From Nitrospira sp. KM1 (GTDB taxonomy: Bacteria > Nitrospirota > Nitrospiria > Nitrospirales > Nitrospiraceae), in assembly GCF_011405515.1 (NCBI RefSeq), contig NZ_AP022671.1, forward strand, positions 1,302,001-1,366,000: a stretch of 64,000 nucleotides of DNA, read 5' to 3'. The stretch's first letter is position 1; each line of letters opens with the position of its first letter. Below, piece by piece: positions 8,916-17,685 of this stretch. A program made the translations under genes and the position numbers. Below the pieces are notes generated by a model, which saw only the letters and a list, made by a program, of their open reading frames with translations, was not told where the DNA came from and ran no database searches.

Positions 8916-9899
8916 TCATTCCTTCTCATCGAGCGTCCAGAGAACTGCTGGTTCGGCGCCGAACCAATTGTGGAGCGCTGGTATCCGTGTAAAGAGCAAT
9001 ACCACAAATATCCCCATGCAAACTGTCAAATACACCATGAACGGGATCTCGCGGTAGAGCCGTTCCGGATGTTGTACCGGACTGTTCGGCCGCAGCCCGA
9101 TCTTCAAATAAAACGTCAGCATCCCCGCCGCCAAGGGCACAAATAAGATCAATTCGATGTGATAGCGAATCATAAAAACCCCACCGAACAAGGCGCTCGC
9201 CGCAGCATAGAAAAACAGGCTCAGCAACAGCCGTTCCTCCGTATAGTAAGCGAACGACTCCCGGTAGGCAGCCGCAGCCCCCTTATCGCCAATGTGGCGA
9301 TATTCGGCATAGCGCTTGACCGCCATAAAAAATGCCCCGACCATCCAATAGGCGAGCAGGAGCGACGCCGGAGGTAATCGGTCAGGAATGAGCGCAAACC
9401 ATCCCAACAGCAGCCGAAGGGGATTGTTAATCGATTCCGAAAGCACATCGAGATAGGGCCATTCCTTCGTTCGCATCGGCGGCACATTATAGAGCACCCC
9501 CATCACCCACAAAGACGCTGCCACGACGGCAAACGGTCCGTTGACTTTCCATGCCAACCACATCCCCAATAGTCCCAAAGTGATCCATTCTATATAGGCG
9601 AGATCGGATCGTACCAATCCTCTCGGCACCGGCCGATTGCATTTTTCCGGATGCAGGCGGTCACGCGGGCCATCCAGTAGTTCATTGATCACGTAATTGC
9701 TTGAAGCCACCAAACAGGTCGCAACCAGGCCGATGGCCACCGGAGCCACACTCTCCCACGTTACCAAGTCGGGATTGGAGAATACGGCAATCGGTACGCC
9801 CAACATCATGAAGACATTCTTGAACCAGTGGTCCACGCGCGCAATCTGGACGTACGGCCACACGCCACTAAAGTTTCTTGGTATGGTTAGCGATTGCAT
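8916..9899 (-). CDS. UbiA-family prenyltransferase, decaprenyl-phosphate phosphoribosyltransferase-like
   Basis: This 327-residue integral membrane protein has about nine hydrophobic helices. The first Mg-diphosphate motif is NELLDGPRDRLHPEK (Asn72, Asp76, Asp80), continuing to a conserved RPVPRG. This D-R-x-H-P-x-K-x-x-R-P pattern matches the DPPR-synthase branch, which moves 5-phosphoribose from PRPP to decaprenyl phosphate, rather than quinone or heme branches. The second motif region is DVLSESINNPLRLLLGW. The start has AAAGGG five bases away. It heads a run of small protein, GMC, epimerase, SDR, amidotransferase, HAD phosphatase and GT-C-like protein. The branch assignment is good; the donor and lipid are inferred. 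Confidence 0.85.
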   Translation of the reverse strand: MQSLTIPRNFSGVWPYVQIARVDHWFKNVFMMLGVPIAVFSNPDLVTWESVAPVAIGLVATCLVASSNYVINELLDGPRDRLHPEKCNRPVPRGLVRSDLAYIEWITLGLLGMWLAWKVNGPFAVVAASLWVMGVLYNVPPMRTKEWPYLDVLSESINNPLRLLLGWFALIPDRLPPASLLLAYWMVGAFFMAVKRYAEYRHIGDKGAAAAYRESFAYYTEERLLLSLFFYAAASALFGGVFMIRYHIELILFVPLAAGMLTFYLKIGLRPNSPVQHPERLYREIPFMVYLTVCMGIFVVLLFTRIPALHNWFGAEPAVLWTLDEKE

Positions 9900-10044
9900 G
9901 AGCGCCCTTTCTCAATAAGCCGTCTGGCTCGGGATCTTTTCATATAAACAGCATCTGCACGAAACAATGTATAGGATCCTAGCTGCAACAGCCGTCCTGA
10001 TACATTGCCATCGACAATCTACGGATGTTCGAGAAATTTTTGCT

Positions 10045-11286
10045 TTAGACAAGGCCGGTGACTCGATGCCGATTCTGCATGGCAATGTCATAAGCATCCA
10101 GGAGAGTTTGCCCGACAACTGTCCACGAATACAATCGTCCGACACATTCGGCACCGGCGATTGACAAGGCGGTCCGCAGTGAGGGATCTCGAAGGAAACG
10201 CAGGGTTTCATTTGCGAACTGCTCATCTGTCTCGGCCATGAGAAGATGTCGCTCATGTTCCAAAGAAAGTCCGGAAGCGGCAAACGGAGTTGAAACTACG
10301 GGAACCCCCATAGCAAGACTGTCAAGAATCTTGAGCCGTGTTCCTCCACCGCTAATAATCGGGCACACGCAAACGGCGGCTCGACCGAAATACGGACGGA
10401 CATCATCCACGTATCCTGTCACATGAATTCGAGAGTCGGTCTTGCCGAACTCTTCCAGCCACCGTGGAGGATAGCGCCCCACGATATAGAATTCCACGTC
10501 AGGCATCTGCGTCACAACCGAAGGCCAAATGCGCTTCAGGAAATAGTCCATGGCCTCTTGATTGGGATGCATGTCCAAGCTACCACAGAACAGGATCACC
10601 GGTCTCCCGGGATCCGTTCTGAATGTGAAATAATTCGTATCCACTCCGTTGGGCACAACGTGGACCTTCAAACCAGGACAGGCCCGCGTCAGCACAGCGC
10701 TTTCTTCTTGCGATACTACTGAGTTAATTCCAAACTGCGGGCACCAGTTTCGCTCAGCCGTCAGCAATCTGGCTGCTTCCAGAGAAAAGTATCCTTTCAT
10801 GAACAGGCTCGCCGCATTTTTTGCACGGACTGCAATCTTGCATGACTCCACGTCATGATGATTCAGTACTGTTCCAGCCTTTCCTAGCAATGGAAGGTAT
10901 TGAGCCAGACCCAATGCATCCACGTGCACAACGTCAGGGGATAAAGAGGCTATTACCCTGGTAAGTTTATCCGCCATTTCAGACGAGCGCAGCCAGGCAA
11001 AATCGTAGGGCTCTCCCGAAAGTATGCCTCGGAGTGCCAGTCCATACCGAGAACGTCCCGGAGAGGAAGATCGTATCGATACCCAGTTAACTGAGGCACA
11101 GAATGCCGAAAGAGCTTTGATGCAATCTTGTGGAGTGACATCGCTAGGACGGGTGATTGGCTGATCAAAGGCGAGGACGTGGACTTCGCACTTCCTGGAA
11201 ATCTCGCGAATGAGATTGTAGTTTCGTTGGAGAGCTCCCCCTTTCGGAGGGTACGCAAGATTATGCCCTAGCCACAGGACCTTCAT
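10045..11286 (-). CDS. GT4-type glycosyltransferase (Stp1/XrtA-associated style)
   Basis: This 413-residue GT-B fold enzyme has an N-terminal glycine-rich acceptor loop PPKGGALQRNYN and a C-terminal donor half beginning near VILFCGSLDMHPN. The donor-binding region CPIISGGGTRLKILDSLAMGVPVV resembles the sugar transferase associated with PEP-CTERM/EpsH loci rather than the usual E-x7-E form. GTG and ATG start codons are adjacent; the ATG at 11286 is used. It should add one sugar to a lipid-linked glycan at the inner face of the inner membrane. Donor and linkage are unknown. Confidence 0.88.
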   Translation of the reverse strand: MKVLWLGHNLAYPPKGGALQRNYNLIREISRKCEVHVLAFDQPITRPSDVTPQDCIKALSAFCASVNWVSIRSSSPGRSRYGLALRGILSGEPYDFAWLRSSEMADKLTRVIASLSPDVVHVDALGLAQYLPLLGKAGTVLNHHDVESCKIAVRAKNAASLFMKGYFSLEAARLLTAERNWCPQFGINSVVSQEESAVLTRACPGLKVHVVPNGVDTNYFTFRTDPGRPVILFCGSLDMHPNQEAMDYFLKRIWPSVVTQMPDVEFYIVGRYPPRWLEEFGKTDSRIHVTGYVDDVRPYFGRAAVCVCPIISGGGTRLKILDSLAMGVPVVSTPFAASGLSLEHERHLLMAETDEQFANETLRFLRDPSLRTALSIAGAECVGRLYSWTVVGQTLLDAYDIAMQNRHRVTGLV

Positions 11287-11355
11287 CACTGTATCTCGAT
11301 AAACTTACTCAACAACGAGATGCATGAGTTCCTTAACGTGACGAGGAATCAAAAC

Positions 11356-13350
11356 TCACACGTCCGTCCTTATTTGAGAAGCAAGCTTCTTAATAGCAGA
11401 AGCATCGTAAGACGAAACGCTGAACACCTTGGCCACATTGATTGCCGGTCTGCCCGGTCGAAGCATTTTCTGTGCAAAAGTCATCAACCACGACAAAGGG
11501 ACAAGAATCAAATTCGGAAGCCAGAGCACCGTTAGATCAGGATTGACCTTTCGAAGGTAGTCCAGCAATTCGCGTTTGGTCGGCGAAACAGGATCGAGCA
11601 AATTCAACGGGCTGGGCACACTCTCCCAAGTTTCTGTCATCCATGCGAAAAACTGTCCTGCAAAACCTACATCGACAACACCAAGCTTGTCATCTGAAGA
11701 ACCAACGGCAATAAAGAAATTACCCAGGCGTTTACCAAGACGACCTGGCGGCTCGAAATTGTCATAACTAATCAATGCTCCAGGACGAACCACTTTGACT
11801 GAAATGCCTAATTCACGACCCAATTCGACCGCGTGACGCTCTGATTCCAATTTTCCCCATACATACGGTCCCGAACCTTTGCTATTGGCCTCGAGAGGGT
11901 GATGGTCACCAATAGGTCCTTTTTGCGGCTGGGCGAGTACAGCGAGACTGCTGACATGAATGAAATGCTTGATCCCCGCAGCCGCTGCACCTCTGATAAC
12001 GTTCGCAGTGGCATCTATCGAGTTGCGCTGGTGCTCCGGCCATCCTCCGGCAGTTTCAGCCGCGGCATGAATGACAGTCTCAATCCCCTTGAACAGATTT
12101 GCCTCGACGCCAGCTGAAATATCCGCAATCACATACTCGACTCCACCGATACGGTCCCAAGGAGACGGCTCACGGCGAGCGACAATACGTACGGAGCGAC
12201 CTCTCGACACAAGAGCCTTTACGATTTCTTTTCCCAAAAATCCGGTCCCGCCCGTCACGAGAATCCCTCGGCTATCGACAGATTTCGGTGCGGCGAGCGC
12301 CAGTGCTCTTGCCTCACCTTGTTTCAGGGCTTCTGACACCCGTTCGCAAATCCGAACCGTCTCAAGCAGGCTTTCAGAAGACAGTGGAGATGGTGCGTTG
12401 GTTCGGATCGCCTCATAGAATGACGAAAATAGCTCTGCCAACCCCGGATAACTTCGTTGACGCTTCAGAAAACGGCGTCCCATGGCAATGGTTGTACCGG
12501 AAATAAGTTGCCAGCTCTGTCTGTAAGGCGCCAGAAGCTTATCAAGACCCGATGAGCCGGGGCCGATCGCTCGTTGAGTGGTGCTCCGTACGTAATCGGC
12601 AAAAAGTGATCCGTTCTTGCCGACCACACGCAAGTAACTTTCAACCGGACGACCCTCCAATGTAACAACTAAGTTTCCTGTTACTTTTCCACGACGAACC
12701 ACCGCATGGACTGTTCCGGATTCGCTCACGCTGAGCGAGACCACCTCAACTGATCCCTCTCCGGCCAGTTCCAAGACATGCAACAAGAGATAGACCGGAT
12801 GCGGCAGGATATCCAACAACTGATGATCGGCTCGCAATACCGTGCGTCCTCCCGGTGCATGTCTGACCGTGCGAAATGAGAAGTAGCTCTCGACATGCGC
12901 AACGTTGCCGATCGAGGGTAAATAGCGGGAGAGCTCAATGGTTGGAGGCTCGAACAGCAGTTGATGGCCGGCACACACAAGACGCTTCTTGACCTTTGCC
13001 AATTCCAATATCTGATCAGCGTCATTTACTCGCTCAGCAAATGGTTTCTCTACATAAATATGGCAGCCGGCGTTCAATGCAATTTTTGCAAGTGAGGCAT
13101 GCGAAGCTGGAGGCGTGCAGATGTGCACCACATCCGGCCGCTCAGATGCTAACAACTGTTCCGGAGTGCCATACCGTACGGCGTTCGGCACTATCGACTT
13201 CATTACAGACTCGACAGCATCTGAAGGATCCGCATATGCGACCAACTGCACGCCGCTACACGCATGCATGGCTCGGGCATGATGCTGTGCATGGCGACCA
13301 GCTCCGAATAGTGCAATGCGAATGGGCAAAGACTGAGTTGATGTCGTCAT
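11356..13350 (-). CDS. Fusion: Gfo/Idh/MocA oxidoreductase plus extended SDR
   Basis: The gene encodes 664 residues in two complete-looking enzymes. Residues about 9-345 are a Gfo/Idh/MocA dehydrogenase: Rossmann motif ALFGAGRHAQHHA and the signature YVEKPF (Lys102). Residues about 362-664 are an extended SDR: VTGGTGFLGKE near 366, HVSSLAVL and YVWGKLESE (YxxxK). They are joined by a short Ala-rich linker, and the frame is continuous with no internal stop. Each half oxidises or epimerises NDP-sugars in its own family, so the fusion may carry out two consecutive steps with channelling. The SDR half has a hydrophobic C-terminal stretch LPNLILVPLSWLMTFA that may associate with membrane. Substrates are unknown. 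Confidence 0.88.
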   Translation of the reverse strand: MTTSTQSLPIRIALFGAGRHAQHHARAMHACSGVQLVAYADPSDAVESVMKSIVPNAVRYGTPEQLLASERPDVVHICTPPASHASLAKIALNAGCHIYVEKPFAERVNDADQILELAKVKKRLVCAGHQLLFEPPTIELSRYLPSIGNVAHVESYFSFRTVRHAPGGRTVLRADHQLLDILPHPVYLLLHVLELAGEGSVEVVSLSVSESGTVHAVVRRGKVTGNLVVTLEGRPVESYLRVVGKNGSLFADYVRSTTQRAIGPGSSGLDKLLAPYRQSWQLISGTTIAMGRRFLKRQRSYPGLAELFSSFYEAIRTNAPSPLSSESLLETVRICERVSEALKQGEARALALAAPKSVDSRGILVTGGTGFLGKEIVKALVSRGRSVRIVARREPSPWDRIGGVEYVIADISAGVEANLFKGIETVIHAAAETAGGWPEHQRNSIDATANVIRGAAAAGIKHFIHVSSLAVLAQPQKGPIGDHHPLEANSKGSGPYVWGKLESERHAVELGRELGISVKVVRPGALISYDNFEPPGRLGKRLGNFFIAVGSSDDKLGVVDVGFAGQFFAWMTETWESVPSPLNLLDPVSPTKRELLDYLRKVNPDLTVLWLPNLILVPLSWLMTFAQKMLRPGRPAINVAKVFSVSSYDASAIKKLASQIRTDV

Positions 13351-13397
13351 GCGGAAATATCAGCCTATATCAAGTCCACTTTTTAAGACTACCGCAG

Positions 13398-14540
13398 TTA
13401 TTCCTGAAAGAGCTGACGATAGAGAGTCACAACTTTGGCCCCCATTAGCTCAGATGAGAATTCTTGCTTCACACGCGTGAGCGCAGCCTGTCCACACTTC
13501 TCCATAAATAAAGGATCACTCAAAAACGCTTCGCATGCTCCGACAATTTCATCCGGCTTGGCAGGCGGCACGAGCAAACCATGGACTTGATTGGTCAATA
13601 CCTCAGGAATACCGCCCACAGCGCTTGCCACTATCGGCCTCGCAAGGGCCATGGCTTCCAAAAGCACCATCGGTATCCCTTCGTGCAGGGATGGTAACAC
13701 GAAAATATCCATGGCGCGTATTAAATCGCGCGTGTCGTCTCGATGTCCAAGAAACCTTACCTTGCTTGAAATATCTGATTTCCTTGCTATCTCTTCAAGA
13801 AATCTTCGCCGAGGCCCACTCCCCACTATGACGAAGCAAAGGTTCTTGTGCGACTGGAGCAGTTGTTTTGCGGCAGTCAAAAAATGCTCATGCGCTTTAA
13901 CTGGCGTTAATCTGCCAACAGTTCCAATAATAATTTCCACCTTATCGACATCCAAATGTTTACGCACTTCCTCGTACGGCTTGGCTTGCTGGACATGCTC
14001 AATAGGGATTCCATTATGGATCTTTACGACGCTAGCTGATCCAAACTTTTGACTCAACAGGTGCCCGATTTGAGAGGAAACAGCAATAAGGCGATTCACC
14101 TTCGTCCTGATGACAACGTCATCACAGAACTCATAAAATCTCATTCGAATAGACGGAAGGCCCTTGAAGGGCTCTGATAAGCCGTGGACGGTCCTTACTA
14201 CATAAGGCACTCCGCTTCTCGCCGCTGCCATTGCGCCCAGTATGTTGTCTTTATATTTATGGGTATGCAAAAGATCAAATTTCCGCTCCCGGCAGTAGTC
14301 AGTCAATTGTTGCAATATTTTCAAACTTGATTGTGCCGTTTCAGGGAATATGTATACAGGCACACGCAGTTTCTGAAGTTCAATTGCCAATCTTCCCTCA
14401 TTGAAAAGCACCACGGTAAGGTCTAATTCCTGAAATCTAAGAAGAACTTCAATCAAAACGACCAATTGGACTTCTGCGCCAGCCCAAAGATCGCCCATTG
14501 CTACATGACAAATTCTTAGTTTTTGGTTTTCTTTGATCAT
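13398..14540 (-). CDS. GT4-type glycosyltransferase
   Basis: This 380-residue GT-B enzyme has the acceptor-side motif MGDLWAGAEVQL, a central IIGTVGRLTPVKAHEHFL that opens the donor domain, and the E-x7-E nucleotide-sugar motif in HEGIPMVLLEAMALARPIV. A longer reading begins at a TTG at 14630, but the ATG at 14540 places the first beta-strand at the usual distance. The ribosome-binding site there is weak, so the start is uncertain. The gene is AT-richer than the genes to its left and begins a stretch with different base composition that runs to about 17.7 kb. It faces away from the plus-strand methyltransferase gene. Confidence 0.88.
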   Translation of the reverse strand: MIKENQKLRICHVAMGDLWAGAEVQLVVLIEVLLRFQELDLTVVLFNEGRLAIELQKLRVPVYIFPETAQSSLKILQQLTDYCRERKFDLLHTHKYKDNILGAMAAARSGVPYVVRTVHGLSEPFKGLPSIRMRFYEFCDDVVIRTKVNRLIAVSSQIGHLLSQKFGSASVVKIHNGIPIEHVQQAKPYEEVRKHLDVDKVEIIIGTVGRLTPVKAHEHFLTAAKQLLQSHKNLCFVIVGSGPRRRFLEEIARKSDISSKVRFLGHRDDTRDLIRAMDIFVLPSLHEGIPMVLLEAMALARPIVASAVGGIPEVLTNQVHGLLVPPAKPDEIVGACEAFLSDPLFMEKCGQAALTRVKQEFSSELMGAKVVTLYRQLFQE

Positions 14541-14613
14541 TCTGCTATATGACTTTTTCCGAGACTGGTAAAGCCAATCACTGATAATCCCATTCGTATC
14601 TCGCCCATCCCCC

Positions 14614-14643
14614 TTGAAAAACAGAAACAACCAACTCTAAAAT
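14614..14643 (+). promoter_or_regulatory. Sigma-70-like promoter for the plus-strand methyltransferase
   Basis: TTGAAA at 14614-14619 and TAAAAT at 14638-14643 each match the consensus at five of six positions and are separated by 18 bases. They lie 46 bases upstream of the GTG start at 14689, in the gap between divergent genes. An AAGGAG ribosome-binding site at 14674-14679 follows. This is the only promoter in the window I would call with some confidence; function is not shown. Confidence 0.55.
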
Positions 14644-14688
14644 TAAACCAGAGGTAACAAGCTGCCAGAAATAAAGGAGTAAATCTTT

Positions 14689-15531
14689 GTGCCACTCTCT
14701 ACACACACTCTGTCGGTCATAAGATCATTTCTCACTGCCGATCAAGCCAATAAGCTTAGAGCTCTACAAGCTTCCCGTTTTCGTGGATTCCAAGGTATAG
14801 TATTTCGCCTTCTATTCGGGTCCAATCTTCCAGCTTTAGCTCAGATTTATAATTCGGACAAGTGGGGAAGTCATTGGTATGCCCAGCACTATGAGACTCA
14901 TTTTAAATCTTTGCGGCGTCGGAATTTAGCAATTCTGGAAATAGGAATTGGCGGGTACGAGAGGCCAGATGAAGGTGGAGGCTCATTGAGAATGTGGCGT
15001 ACTTATTTCCCAAAGTCGAGAATCTTTGGAATCGATTTGTATGACAAGAGTTTTCATGATGAAAGACGCATACGAACTTTTCGCGGCTCTCAGATTGATC
15101 CTGAATTTCTCCACCGGGTGCTAAATGAAATCGGTCCTATCGACATCATTATTGATGATGGAAGTCATATGAATGAGCACGTTTTATATACCTTCAACGT
15201 TCTGTTTCCTCACCTAAATCCAACAGGGATTTATGTAATAGAAGATTTACAAACTGCCTATTGGCAATCCTTCGGTGGTTCTTCAGATCTATTAAATAAT
15301 TCAAAGACTAGCATTTCTTTTCTAAAGCAACTTGTCGATGGATTGAATTATGCCGAATTTGAGATCCCAAGCTACGAACCAACCTATTTAAACACTCATA
15401 TTGCAGCTGTTCATTTTTATCACAATATCGTCTTTATTCAGAAGGGAATAAATGATGAAAAGGGTGGGGGACCAGACCTGGGGAGACAAATGAATTTTAA
15501 CGAGAGCAATCGTATCGCGCTACCCATTTAA
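14689..15531 (+). CDS. MycE-like SAM-dependent O-methyltransferase, the only plus-strand gene
   Basis: The gene encodes 280 residues from a GTG with AAGGAG nine bases upstream. The family pattern is strong: YNSDKWGSHWYAQHYE, the SAM loop LEIGIGGYERPDEGGGSLRMW, GIDLYDKSF, then IIIDDGSHMNEH with its Asp pair for the metal or catalytic base, and YVIEDLQTAYW. These are hallmarks of the mycinamicin VI 2''-O-methyltransferase group, which methylates sugar hydroxyls with Mg2+. It is opposite in strand to every other gene, has its own promoter, is AT-rich, and ends 20 bases from a convergent methyltransferase gene. This suggests separate acquisition and control. A glycan O-methylation role is likely; the site is unknown. 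Confidence 0.88.
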   Translation: MPLSTHTLSVIRSFLTADQANKLRALQASRFRGFQGIVFRLLFGSNLPALAQIYNSDKWGSHWYAQHYETHFKSLRRRNLAILEIGIGGYERPDEGGGSLRMWRTYFPKSRIFGIDLYDKSFHDERRIRTFRGSQIDPEFLHRVLNEIGPIDIIIDDGSHMNEHVLYTFNVLFPHLNPTGIYVIEDLQTAYWQSFGGSSDLLNNSKTSISFLKQLVDGLNYAEFEIPSYEPTYLNTHIAAVHFYHNIVFIQKGINDEKGGGPDLGRQMNFNESNRIALPI

Positions 15532-15551
15532 AACTGCAACGCTAGAACATC

Positions 15552-16286
15552 TTAATCTACTTTAGAACAGACAGCATGATAGACGAACTCTGACAGTCCT
15601 GTGTATGCTTTGATGTTCGATTTGACAGAAGAAGACCTAAGATCTTCCGCCTTGGCTTCCTTATAATTATTGATGAATTCGGCTTTAATGGCGAACCCGT
15701 GCTGGCTCAGGAACTTTCGGATGGATTCCTTTGTGAATGTATATGGATGGCCTCGGTCAATCTTCAGTTTTGAAAGAATACCGTGCAAGAATCCTCCCCA
15801 TGTTGTGTGGATATTGACGGCTACATAAAATAGACCATCCCTAGCCATCGTCCGATGAATTTCCTTTAATACCTGTCCTGCTGTGTGAACATGATCCAAA
15901 ACATTATCGAGAATGATCACTGTGAATCGCCCGGACTCAAAGGGGATTTTTTCGCCTCCTCCCTTTCCATACTTGACCTCCTGGCTTCTTAGCTTGGAAA
16001 GGGTTGAATCTGCCGCATAAAATTCTTCTAGAGGATCAAGTGTATAACGATTCCCCCAATTTAGGAATGTCACAATACCAATTGGTCCACTCCCAATCTC
16101 GAGAACGTTGACTAAACTACGTTGCTGCGACGTGAGTCTGTTTCCAAGATGCTCCTCCATCATCTTTGCTTTCCAGGCATACCATCCAAGTTGACTTTGG
16201 CTTCCTGAAGCAATCTGGCTTGCGAGATTCTGCCAGTAAGACTTTTCATACGCTTGTGCCGCAATCCATCTTTCCTCAGTAACCAC
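15552..16286 (-). CDS. Class I SAM-dependent methyltransferase
   Basis: This 244-residue methyltransferase has motif I VLEIGSGPIGIVTFL, an acidic loop at LDPLEEFY, and post-motif VIILDNVLDHVHTAGQVLKEI followed by a REHRTMARDGLF-like strand typical of Methyltransf_11 enzymes. The start is GTG, with a purine-rich GAGGGGG upstream. It lies downstream of the O-antigen ligase gene in the same direction and converges on the plus-strand methyltransferase. It presumably methylates a sugar or a small precursor; nothing in the sequence fixes the acceptor. Confidence 0.85.
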   Translation of the reverse strand: MVTEERWIAAQAYEKSYWQNLASQIASGSQSQLGWYAWKAKMMEEHLGNRLTSQQRSLVNVLEIGSGPIGIVTFLNWGNRYTLDPLEEFYAADSTLSKLRSQEVKYGKGGGEKIPFESGRFTVIILDNVLDHVHTAGQVLKEIHRTMARDGLFYVAVNIHTTWGGFLHGILSKLKIDRGHPYTFTKESIRKFLSQHGFAIKAEFINNYKEAKAEDLRSSSVKSNIKAYTGLSEFVYHAVCSKVD

Positions 16287-16320
16287 AATGCCACCCCCTC
16301 TTGTCTTTGAGGTTCACAAA

Positions 16321-17685
16321 TCAAACAGGCCTGAACCTCTTCTCTGAACCAGAGATAGAAACGACACGACCAATGCTCCGATTAGTCCCTGGATCGAAGC
16401 TCGCTCCTAATTGTGTCAGCCTGTCGACCATCACATTGCGAAGCGCTATTATGAAACCCATCATTACCCAAAAACTGGGATACCAGAGCGTTGAAATGAA
16501 AATGCTGCTGACCAGAAAACCAATCATACTTCCTTCCATTGCTCTAGCCATCAGAAGCGCACTTCTGTTTTCATTATCCACTATCCCCTTCAGACCTGGA
16601 CCAGCATTCATACGAACAATGCGCTCGATTGTTTTGATATCCTGACGATTAAAATACAACATGGCAAGAAAGATACTGACACCTACCAACCCCATCTCCG
16701 GCATAAGAGTAAAATACAAGGAATGTGCAGCACGCCCCGCCCGTGATCTATCCATATGTGTTCGACCTGCTTCATACACTTCAAATGTCCATGGGAAATT
16801 TCCTTGCCCCACCCCTAGAATCGGATTACTGAGAAACATCTCGAACCCGATACCCCATATGTAGAGTCGATCGCCTCCAGTCCCTGTATCCATTTCTTCT
16901 TCGCTGAATGAGGACTTAACTTCGTCCCAATATGTATCTGGCGCGACGGATACCATGAAGATCATCAGTAGAATGATTAAAAACACCGACCCAATTTTCA
17001 TAGGGGATTTAAGCCAACAATATGCCCCCGCGGCAGACATGCCCATGAACCCGCCCCTTGAAAGAGTGACCATAACAGTAAATACATATAGACCAAGCAG
17101 CAGAATATACTTTCCTCTAGTCGCAAGCGTAGGCTGGGTATACATCATGAAAAATGCAAACGGGATGACCATATTAATAGCCATGCAGAAATCATTCTCA
17201 TCCCCCATCCATCCACCTACCCCGCTTCCCCCCGATGCAATGCCCATAAGCGCAGTGACAACATGTAAGTTAAGCCAAACTAATATTAATGTTCGCACTC
17301 GCTCGAATGTGTTCACGTACGTTATCAGTCCGAGATAAAGGCAAAACACTAACAGCATATCTTTGAACGTCATCGCAGCCCAAAAATTATTTATCGCTAT
17401 GGGAATATGGATGATCATTAACCCTAAAAGCGGAAACCATAATTTGGTTTGCGGATTTTTTAGGGAGAATTTTCCCGATGATAAAATCGACAAAGCAATA
17501 ATTGCATTAATAATAGTAGGGAACGGAATCGACTTGATACCAGGTATGATTTCCTGCGGCCTTCCAAACTCGAAAATCAGGGACAGCAAAACAAGGCGAA
17601 ATGGCCACGGGCTTTCTCCGGCCGTAGCAGGCATAGCCTGCAATGGTAATTTCAATTTCGGCAGTGCCGTTGTGGTATTAGCCAT
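16321..17685 (-). CDS. O-antigen ligase/polymerase-like membrane protein (Wzy_C; exosortase A-associated style)
   Basis: This 454-residue inner-membrane protein has roughly ten hydrophobic helices and a large periplasmic loop. It contains VTLSRGGFMGMS, the conserved arginine segment before the loop, and GVGQGNFPWTF followed by RAAHSLYFTLMPEMGLVG. The last resembles the H-S-x-Y pattern of O-antigen ligase (Wzy_C) proteins. The N-terminal EFGRPQEIIPGIKSIPFPTI is reminiscent of the putative O-glycosylation ligase found with exosortase A. The ATG at 17685 overlaps the upstream glycosyltransferase by eight bases. It is the best candidate in the window for polymerising the glycan or attaching it to an acceptor. 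Confidence 0.85.
   Translation of the reverse strand: MANTTTALPKLKLPLQAMPATAGESPWPFRLVLLSLIFEFGRPQEIIPGIKSIPFPTIINAIIALSILSSGKFSLKNPQTKLWFPLLGLMIIHIPIAINNFWAAMTFKDMLLVFCLYLGLITYVNTFERVRTLILVWLNLHVVTALMGIASGGSGVGGWMGDENDFCMAINMVIPFAFFMMYTQPTLATRGKYILLLGLYVFTVMVTLSRGGFMGMSAAGAYCWLKSPMKIGSVFLIILLMIFMVSVAPDTYWDEVKSSFSEEEMDTGTGGDRLYIWGIGFEMFLSNPILGVGQGNFPWTFEVYEAGRTHMDRSRAGRAAHSLYFTLMPEMGLVGVSIFLAMLYFNRQDIKTIERIVRMNAGPGLKGIVDNENRSALLMARAMEGSMIGFLVSSIFISTLWYPSFWVMMGFIIALRNVMVDRLTQLGASFDPGTNRSIGRVVSISGSEKRFRPV

Noticed and set aside
8295-9146. 283-codon plus-strand frame
   Set aside because: It is antisense to the GMC, small-partner and UbiA genes, has low-complexity Arg/Ser-rich content and no family motif.
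15532-15551. Possible bidirectional terminator between convergent methyltransferase genes
   Set aside because: Only 20 bases separate the genes and I find no stem-loop with a T run there.
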